NCBI RefSeq assembly: GCF_021654115.1
Contig: NZ_JAIWJF010000011.1
Span: 1 to 41,763 of the forward strand
Direction of reading: 5' to 3'
DNA length: 41,763 bases
From: Furfurilactobacillus milii
GTDB lineage: Bacteria > Bacillota > Bacilli > Lactobacillales > Lactobacillaceae
A program made the translations under genes and the position numbers. This document shows, piece after piece, positions 36,737 to 41,763 of the stretch; within the stretch, counting starts at the first letter, position 1; every line of letters starts with the position of its first letter. The notes under the pieces are model-generated. The model ran no database searches. It saw nothing but the letters and a program-made list of their open reading frames with translations, and was not told the origin of the DNA.

Positions 36737-37495
36737 CTAACCAAAATAATGTCGTGCTAATTCAAGCGCTGAAGTTTCCATAATCTTTTCACCATGCTCT
36801 GACAAAACATCACTAGTAATCGTAGTTTTGTTTGCGTATTCCAAAGCCACCGCCACATCATCTTTGATAGTTTCTGGAGTGGTTTGATCCGTGAAAAAGA
36901 CCAAATCAAGGTAATATTGATCACGGTATTTATAAAGATTCGATACAGCGCCATCTAAATGAAGAACCTTAGCAATTGAGACAAGATCTTCAAAGTCGTT
37001 CAGACGAAGCACAACCTCCCGCGTAGGAACGTTAGGATCAGACGTATAATTCTTTAAAGCCTCAGGATCATTATCATCCGTGGCTTCACTACTGATTGTT
37101 GTTTTACGATCATCATCGTCTTCTGAATCCTTACCCTGCAACTGTTGTTTTAAAAAGTCGGAAATCTGGTCAGTTGATGCATTGTCACCAAAATCGACTG
37201 CGCCACTAAAACCAGCGCTAGCTGCATCAAAATCATCAGTCCCATCACCTTCATCGCCAACATTCTTGCTGATAAACAGCTCTAAACCGTGGCGATTTGG
37301 CAAAACTTGAAATGTGACTGCGTCATTATCCTGGAATTGATGATCTACATCAACTTCCTCTAAGATGCTGTAAAAGAATCGTTCTATCTGCTGATGATTG
37401 CCAAGTAGATCAAGCACTGTAATGCCACGGGCAGATAAATCATCATTGCCAATAACGACTCGAATTGTATTCTCGTTAATGCGTTCCATTTCCAT
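36737..37495 (-). CDS. mecA: Adaptor protein MecA
   Basis: MecA targets substrates such as ComK or ComX-type competence regulators to ClpCP and drives ClpC assembly. The 252 residues start MEMERINENTIRVVIGNDDL, the conserved N-terminal substrate-binding domain. They continue through an Asp/Glu/Ser-rich linker (about 85-150) into the C-terminal ClpC-binding domain (LRLNDFEDLVSIAKVL, then YYLDLVF). I chose the ATG at 37495 because AAGGGGTG lies six bases upstream. It lies downstream of spx, as in bacilli. Confidence 0.95.
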   Translation of the reverse strand: MEMERINENTIRVVIGNDDLSARGITVLDLLGNHQQIERFFYSILEEVDVDHQFQDNDAVTFQVLPNRHGLELFISKNVGDEGDGTDDFDAASAGFSGAVDFGDNASTDQISDFLKQQLQGKDSEDDDDRKTTISSEATDDNDPEALKNYTSDPNVPTREVVLRLNDFEDLVSIAKVLHLDGAVSNLYKYRDQYYLDLVFFTDQTTPETIKDDVAVALEYANKTTITSDVLSEHGEKIMETSALELARHYFG

Positions 37496-37633
37496 GCGAA
37501 ACACCCCTTTCGCAAAAGGAATTCCATCCTAAATGTTTATTCATATTTTAGTCCTCTAATCGTCAAAGTAAAGTTTAATCAACTATTTTTAACGGTTTCG
37601 ATTCGATCAATCACTTTAGTGCATAAAGATAAC

Positions 37634-37675
37634 AAAAAGACCCAACCTATGACATTATCCCATAGATTCGGTCAC
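37634..37675 (-). terminator. Terminator after spx
   Basis: On the minus strand GACCGAATCTATG pairs imperfectly with CATAGGTTGGGTC, followed by TTTTTG. It separates spx from mecA. Confidence 0.75.
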
Positions 37676-37701
37676 TTGCAAATTAATCTCTAAGCGTAGT
37701 T

Positions 37702-38109
37702 TTATAAATTTGCTAATCGTTGTGCTTCAGCCAATTCCAGTGCACGAACATCACGCGGCAAGAAGCGACGAATTTCATCTTCGTTGTATCCCACTTGAAG
37801 TCGCTTGTCATCCATAATAATAGGACGACGTAACAAAGCCGGGTTTTCATGAACAAGATCAATTAACTTATTCATTGGCAGATCATCAAGATCAACATGA
37901 AGATCTTGGAAAACCTTCGAACGTTTGGAGATGATTTCTTCAGTTCCATCTTCTGTCATTCGTAAAACAGTTTTGATTTCATCGGCTGACAGCGGTTCGG
38001 CAAAAATATTCCGCTCTTTGAAAGGAATATTGTTTTCAACGAGCCATGCACGAGCCTTCCGGCAAGAAGTGCAACTCGGTGAGGTATAGAGCGTAACCAT
38101 GTTACTCAT
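37702..38109 (-). CDS. spx: Redox-sensing transcriptional regulator Spx
   Basis: Spx binds the alpha subunit C-terminal domain of RNA polymerase and activates thiol-stress genes under disulfide stress. The ArsC-like fold has the redox switch C13-T-S-C16 in [16 protein letters not shown], and family segments [18 protein letters not shown] near residues 95-112. I chose the ATG at 38109, ten bases after AAGGGGG; the ATG three codons later has no proper site. The protein is 135 aa. Degradation by ClpXP with SpxH is expected from the family. Confidence 0.95.
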   Translation of the reverse strand: MSNMVTLYTSPSCTSCRKARAWLVENNIPFKERNIFAEPLSADEIKTVLRMTEDGTEEIISKRSKVFQDLHVDLDDLPMNKLIDLVHENPALLRRPIIMDDKRLQVGYNEDEIRRFLPRDVRALELAEAQRLANL

Positions 38110-38434
38110 AAATTGTCGTCCCCCTTTAAGCATGTTGCGAGCGTTATGAGATCTCTTATCTCATGCTTATATTGTACAGCACGTTCACAAAAAAATAAAG
38201 AGGATTTTATAAAGACAGGGGAACATCTATTCGTAACTTTAAAAGACATATTTTTAGTATTTGTATTTTAATTTCCTGTTAAAATACATAAAACAGCATA
38301 AGTAAATAAATATATTACTACGTTTATTATTTTTAACGAATTATGTCAATAATACTAATCATATACAAAATGATGCAAAACAGCGTCACATGGGGATTGT
38401 GCTTCTTTTTCGTAAGTAAAATAGTTGTGTTATG
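38110..38434. other. AT-rich intergenic region upstream of spx
   Basis: It contains a TGAGAT/ATCTCA hairpin (about 38143-38162) in the spx leader and a TACAAT -10-like box on the minus strand (about 38178-38173) with a poor -35. The part from 38210 to 38400 is strongly AT-rich. No gene is visible. Confidence 0.4.
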
Positions 38435-39175
38435 TTAAATAATAATTTGATTAATGTCTGATGCCAATTTAACTTGTATTTTTTTGCCGACAATCAATTG
38501 TGCCTCTTCTTTTAATGATTCCAAATTGCCTGTTTGCGGTAAATGGGTCAACATTAGTTGTTTGACCTGCGCAGTTTTGGCTAAAGCACCCGCTTGGGTG
38601 GATGTCATGTGCCACATCTTGCCAGTATGATTTGCATAAAAGTTGGTGTCAACCATTAACAAATCCGCTCCCTTTGAGAAGCTATTTAAGGTATCGGTCA
38701 CTGCACTGTCAGCTGTGAATACCAATGTATGGCCAGTCTTTGTTTCCGTAATGCGTACTGCAAAAGTAGGAACTGGATGAACAGTTCGCGAAAAGGTAAT
38801 CATAAATGGTCCAAGAACTAAGGATGACTGCGGATCATACGCATGACTTTCCGTTGCCCCTGCCCACGTTAACGCAGCAAAATTCAACGGATCTTCTGTG
38901 TTGCCATAAATCGGCAGTACAGCATGTTTACGCGCGCCCTGCTGAAGTTGCCATTCATATTGAAGCACGCCCACATCGGCTGTGTGATCGTGATGGTAAT
39001 GTGTCAACAATAGCCCATCGAGTTGTAATGGATTCAGCACTTTCTGCAATGCAAGCAAAGTGCCACTTCCAGCATCAATCATTAAATTGTAATCGTCGCT
39101 CTGCAATAAATAACCGCTTGTACCTATTCCGTTTGCGGGATAACCGCCATAATAACCCAGTATTGTTAGTTTCAT
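38435..39175 (-). CDS. Metallo-beta-lactamase-fold hydrolase (YhfI/RNase Z-like)
   Basis: The 246-residue protein has the MBL metal motif H59-Y-H61-H-D63-H64, an N-terminal MKLTILGYYGGYPANGIGTS with Gly-rich strand, MIDAGSGTLLAL, a later TADSAVT (metal Asp) and LTHLPQTGN (His). This pattern fits the RNase Z/YhfI subgroup without the tRNase insertion arm. The substrate is unknown. I chose the ATG at 39175, preceded by GAGAGGAGG. It is divergent to the TRAP/HmoB-like gene. Confidence 0.87.
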   Translation of the reverse strand: MKLTILGYYGGYPANGIGTSGYLLQSDDYNLMIDAGSGTLLALQKVLNPLQLDGLLLTHYHHDHTADVGVLQYEWQLQQGARKHAVLPIYGNTEDPLNFAALTWAGATESHAYDPQSSLVLGPFMITFSRTVHPVPTFAVRITETKTGHTLVFTADSAVTDTLNSFSKGADLLMVDTNFYANHTGKMWHMTSTQAGALAKTAQVKQLMLTHLPQTGNLESLKEEAQLIVGKKIQVKLASDINQIII

Positions 39176-39242
39176 CGTTTTTTCCCTCCTCTCTAAAGGT
39201 AACTCATTCATGAAATTAATTCGAATAATGAATGCCCATATT

Positions 39243-39272
39243 TTGCACATCATTTAAAGGTGCGCTTATAAT
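39243..39272 (+). promoter_or_regulatory. Promoter of the TRAP/HmoB-like gene
   Basis: TATAAT at 39267-39272 is a perfect -10; TTGCAC at 39243-39248 is a partial -35 at 18 bp. The start codon is 30 nt downstream. Confidence 0.6.
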
Positions 39273-39301
39273 TAAGGTAAATAAAGCATGGAGGTATAAT
39301 T

Positions 39302-39799
39302 ATGACATCGGCGATTTCCTTAGCATTCGGCACTAAAAACATTTTACAGAACTTGCAGGCACAAAATCCTCAAAACAAGTTGATCTCCCTATCTGAAACA
39401 AGTGGAGTCGCGCGTCTCATGCTACTGGATGTAAGTGGTCTGCCAACGGTATTCGCAAACCCCATTACGTTCAAAGTATTAAACGAGTTGCCTCAACCGG
39501 CATATAAAGACTTTTTCGCTTTTATCAATTTACAGTTGGATCCAGATCACGCAAAGATTTTACGCGCAAGCGTTGATCACTTTTTAGATCAGGAACGTCC
39601 CTTAGGCTTGCGAGCGTTTGCCCTACTAGAGAAGGAAAAAGCTAGCAGTGAATATACTATATTAATGTCTTGGGATCATGTTAATGACTACCACGCCTGG
39701 ATTTCTAGTACTTCGTTTGCACCTTTCGAATCGTTTTACAAGCAATCCCAATACAGTTATCGTGAAACTGCATATAATCGTGTTAACCTGACACGCTAA
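39302..39799 (+). CDS. TRAP/HmoB-like antibiotic biosynthesis monooxygenase (ABM) domain protein
   Basis: The 165-residue protein resembles staphylococcal TRAP and Bacillus HmoB in length and layout: an N-terminal variable part (FGTKNILQNLQAQNPQNKL) and a C-terminal ferredoxin-like ABM domain, with LRAFALLEKEKASSEYTILM, then WDHVNDYHAWISSTSF and FESFYKQSQ. HmoB is a heme monooxygenase; TRAP's role is disputed. Heme ligands cannot be confirmed by eye. TGGAGG precedes the ATG. It is flanked by a promoter and a terminator. Confidence 0.72.
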   Translation: MTSAISLAFGTKNILQNLQAQNPQNKLISLSETSGVARLMLLDVSGLPTVFANPITFKVLNELPQPAYKDFFAFINLQLDPDHAKILRASVDHFLDQERPLGLRAFALLEKEKASSEYTILMSWDHVNDYHAWISSTSFAPFESFYKQSQYSYRETAYNRVNLTR

Positions 39800-39829
39800 A
39801 CATTACATTTAAAACGTACACGTACTAAC

Positions 39830-39878
39830 AAGAGAACCTTCCAGCGAAAACAACATTTTTGCTGGAAGGTTCTCTTGT
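39830..39878 (+). terminator. Terminator after the TRAP/HmoB-like gene
   Basis: A perfect 16-bp stem (39830-39845 with 39861-39876) has a 15-nt loop that is itself partly self-complementary. Confidence 0.85.
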
Positions 39879-39909
39879 TCTGTCATAAACAGAAGTTACA
39901 TTTCAATTC

Positions 39910-39939
39910 TAAAAAAAACTACGCACAATATGCGTAGTT
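39910..39939 (-). terminator. Terminator of the tRNA array
   Basis: AACTACGCA (39918-39926) pairs with TGCGTAGTT (39931-39939), followed on the minus strand by eight T. It lies 16 nt after the last tRNA. Confidence 0.88.
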
Positions 39940-39954
39940 ACGATTGATATAAGA

Positions 39955-40028
<74 letters not shown>

Positions 40029-40045
40029 ATAATAGTAAGATGAAA

Positions 40046-40118
40046 TGACCCCTACGGGATTCGAACCCATGTTACCGCCGTGAAAGGGCGGTGTCTTAAA
40101 CCACTTGACCAAGGGGTC
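40046..40118 (-). tRNA. tRNA-Glu (TTC)
   Basis: Cloverleaf with GACCCCT/AGGGGTC acceptor and CTTTCAC anticodon loop; discriminator A. Confidence 0.94.
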
Positions 40119-40153
40119 ATAGAAAATAATGACCTAAATTTTAAAACGAAAAA

Positions 40154-40241
40154 CGGAGAAGGAGAGATTCGAACTCTCGCGCCGCTTGCGCGACCTATAC
40201 CCTTAGCAGGGGCACCTCTTCAGCCACTTGAGTACTTCCCC
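40154..40241 (-). tRNA. tRNA-Ser (GCT)
   Basis: Class II tRNA with long variable arm, anticodon loop CTGCTAA, acceptor GGGGAAG/CTTCTCC, discriminator G. Confidence 0.93.
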
Positions 40242-40250
40242 AAAACCAAG

Positions 40251-40324
<74 letters not shown>

Positions 40325-40328
40325 ATGG

Positions 40329-40399
40329 AGCGGGTGACGAGAATCGAACTCGCGACAGCAGCTTGGAAGGCTGCGGTTTTACCACTAAACTACACCCGC
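40329..40399 (-). tRNA. tRNA-Gly (TCC)
   Basis: Acceptor GCGGGTG/CACCCGC, anticodon loop CTTCCAA, discriminator T. The next three bases happen to read CCA, unlike the other tRNAs of the array. Confidence 0.94.
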
Positions 40400-40414
40400 A
40401 TAACATGGTATGAA

Positions 40415-40487
40415 TGGCGCGGGACAGAATCGAACTGCCGACACATGGAGCTTCAATCCATTGCTCTACCGACTGAGCTACCGAGCC
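40415..40487 (-). tRNA. tRNA-Phe (GAA), with an acceptor mismatch
   Basis: Anticodon loop TTGAAGC; discriminator A. The acceptor strands GGCTCGG and CCGCGCC leave a T4-C69 mismatch in the stem. Confidence 0.92.
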
Positions 40488-40492
40488 ATAAA

Positions 40493-40566
40493 CGGTCCCA
40501 ACGAGACTCGAACTCGTGATCTCCTGCGTGACAGGCAGGCGTCCTAACCAACTGGACCATGGAACC
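40493..40566 (-). tRNA. tRNA-Asp (GTC)
   Basis: Acceptor GGTTCCA/TGGGACC (one G-T pair), anticodon loop CTGTCAC, discriminator G as usual for Asp. Confidence 0.94.
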
Positions 40567-40570
40567 AAAA

Positions 40571-40644
<74 letters not shown>

Positions 40645-40664
40645 ATAATAGTATATAAACAAAA

Positions 40665-40756
40665 AGGAGGATAAGAGATTCGAACTCTTGCGTGGACTTG
40701 CGCCCACCTGACGGTTTTCAAGACCGTTCCCTTCAGCCAGACTTGGGTAATCCTCC
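40665..40756 (-). tRNA. tRNA-Ser (TGA)
   Basis: Class II tRNA with acceptor GGAGGAT/ATCCTCC and anticodon loop CTTGAAA. The discriminator base reads T, where G is the rule for serine tRNAs. Confidence 0.92.
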
Positions 40757-40791
40757 ATAAACTGAATATAAGCAATGGACCACCATATTAG

Positions 40792-40865
40792 TGGACCTTG
40801 TAGGACTCGAACCTACGACCGGACGGTTATGAGCCGTCTGCTCTAACCAACTGAGCTAAAGGTCC
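40792..40865 (-). tRNA. tRNA-Ile2 (CAT, lysidine-modified type)
   Basis: The CAT anticodon sits in a body starting GGACCTTTAGCTCAG with acceptor AAGGTCC, the form typical of the minor isoleucine tRNA modified by TilS. Automatic tools may call it Met. Confidence 0.82.
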
Positions 40866-40885
40866 AAGTTCACTCATATGCTTAA

Positions 40886-40959
40886 TCGCGGCGGGGGGGA
40901 TCGAACCCTCGACCTCCCGGGTATGAACCGGACGCTCTAGCCAGCTGAGCTACACCGCG
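40886..40959 (-). tRNA. tRNA-Met (CAT), elongator type
   Basis: Anticodon loop TTCATAC, acceptor CGCGGTG/CGCCGCG fully paired at position 1, and no GGG/CCC run, so elongator rather than initiator. Order Pro-Met-Ile2 is usual. Confidence 0.88.
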
Positions 40960-40989
40960 ATCATAAATAACTAGAGAGCTATTTATAAA

Positions 40990-41063
40990 TCGGGAAAACA
41001 GGATTCGAACCTGCGACCCCCTGGTCCCAAACCAGGTGCTCTACCAAGCTGAGCTATTTCCCG
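40990..41063 (-). tRNA. tRNA-Pro (TGG)
   Basis: Acceptor CGGGAAA/TTTCCCG, anticodon loop TTTGGGA, discriminator A. Confidence 0.94.
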
Positions 41064-41097
41064 AAAATGTAATTGTTTTGCAGAATGAAAACTGCAA

Positions 41098-41171
41098 TGC
41101 ACCCAGTAGGAGTCGAACCTACAACCTTCTGATTCGTAGTCAGACACTCTATCCAGTTGCGCTATGGGTGC
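41098..41171 (-). tRNA. tRNA-Arg (ACG)
   Basis: Acceptor GCACCCA/TGGGTGC and anticodon loop CTACGAA; A34 would be deaminated to inosine. Confidence 0.94.
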
Positions 41172-41178
41172 AAATAAG

Positions 41179-41264
41179 TGCCGAGGACCGGGATCGAACC
41201 GGTACGGTCATCACTGACCGCAGGATTTTAAGTCCTGTGCGTCTGCCAATTCCGCCACCCCGGC
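41179..41264 (-). tRNA. tRNA-Leu (TAA)
   Basis: Class II tRNA with long variable arm, anticodon loop CTTAAAA, acceptor GCCGGGG/CCTCGGC. Its wobble ribose is a known TrmL-type target, and trmL is in this window. Confidence 0.94.
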
Positions 41265-41283
41265 ATCATTGTGAATTGGCAAA

Positions 41284-41355
41284 AGCGGAAGACGGGATTC
41301 GAACCCGCGACCCCCACCATGGCAAGGTGATGTTCTACCACTGAACTACTTCCGC
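41284..41355 (-). tRNA. tRNA-Gly (GCC)
   Basis: Acceptor GCGGAAG/CTTCCGC, anticodon loop TTGCCAT, discriminator T. Confidence 0.94.
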
Positions 41356-41370
41356 ATATAAATGGTACAA

Positions 41371-41443
41371 TGCCGACTAGAGGATTCGAACCTCCGACCC
41401 CCTGTTTACAAGACAGATGCTCTGCCAACTGAGCTAAGTCGGC
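41371..41443 (-). tRNA. tRNA-Thr (TGT)
   Basis: Acceptor GCCGACT/AGTCGGC, anticodon loop CTTGTAA, discriminator A. Confidence 0.94.
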
Positions 41444-41479
41444 GTTAACCGAAAATTTTTCACTACCCTCTAAGGGCAA

Positions 41480-41552
41480 TGAGCCGTGACAGTCTCGAAC
41501 TGTCGACCCTCTGATTAAAAGTCAGATGCTCTACCAACTGAGCTAACGGCTC
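41480..41552 (-). tRNA. tRNA-Lys (TTT)
   Basis: Acceptor GAGCCGT/ACGGCTC, anticodon loop CTTTTAA, discriminator A. Confidence 0.94.
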
Positions 41553-41558
41553 ATTAAA

Positions 41559-41631
41559 TGGAAGATACAGGGCTCGAACCTGTGACCCTCTGCTTGTAAG
41601 GCAGACGCTCTCCCAACTGAGCTAATCTTCC
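41559..41631 (-). tRNA. tRNA-Val (TAC)
   Basis: Acceptor GGAAGAT/ATCTTCC, anticodon loop CTTACAA, discriminator A. It is the first tRNA after 5S, only about six bases away. Confidence 0.94.
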
Positions 41632-41637
41632 AATATG

Positions 41638-41753
<116 letters not shown>

Positions 41754-41763
41754 CTCTGAGCGT

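Noticed and set aside
36575-36760. 61-codon plus-strand frame between the lipoprotein gene and mecA
   Set aside because: It spans two terminators and the mecA 3' end, with no ribosome binding site.

Overview
The window is a chromosomal segment of a low-to-moderate GC Gram-positive bacterium, almost certainly a member of the Lactobacillaceae. The evidence is the gene content and order (a dcw cluster without murE, ftsW or murB, and an ftsA-ftsZ-sepF-yggT-ylmH-divIVA-ileS block), a T-box leader on ileS, a DUF3397 gene beside mraZ, a DUF4044 micro-ORF, and strong AGGAGG-type ribosome binding sites. I cannot name the species. Most of it is core genome and nearly all genes lie on the minus strand.

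Layout by coordinate. 1-122: end of an IS3-type insertion sequence cut by the window edge. 167-451: an orphan gene resembling bacteriocin immunity proteins. 774-18421 (transcribed right to left): the division and cell-wall cluster mraZ-rsmH-ftsL-pbp-mraY-murD-murG-divIB, a terminator, then ftsA-ftsZ-sepF-yggT-ylmH-divIVA, a T-box leader and ileS. A 300-nt non-coding block of imperfect ~125-nt repeats sits between the pbp gene and mraY. 18422-24878: the mraZ control region, DUF3397, corA (plus strand), DUF4044, ftsK, trmL and rlmA. 24879-28049: an AI-2E-type membrane protein, then 6-phosphogluconolactonase and cutC on the plus strand.

28149-38109 holds a stress and proteolysis neighbourhood with the same gene content as the Bacillus yjb region: rluD-like, nadK, relQ, spxH, pepF, coiA, mecA, spx. 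SpxH and MecA are both ClpP-protease adaptors and Spx is the substrate of SpxH, so regulator and degradation machinery sit together. A csbD-like gene, a lipoprotein gene and a possible degenerate regulator remnant interrupt it between coiA and mecA. 38435-39799: a metallo-beta-lactamase-fold hydrolase and a divergent TRAP/HmoB-like gene. 39955-41753: an array of 18 tRNA genes following a 5S rRNA gene, i.e. the distal part of an rRNA operon.

I did not find a convincing new multi-gene system. The observations most worth checking are the repeat block inside the dcw cluster, a textbook-like 10-bp-periodic operator at mraZ with a second inverted pair of the same boxes nearby, an apparently leaderless rlmA mRNA, and two LacI/CcpA-type palindromes at the phosphogluconolactonase promoter.
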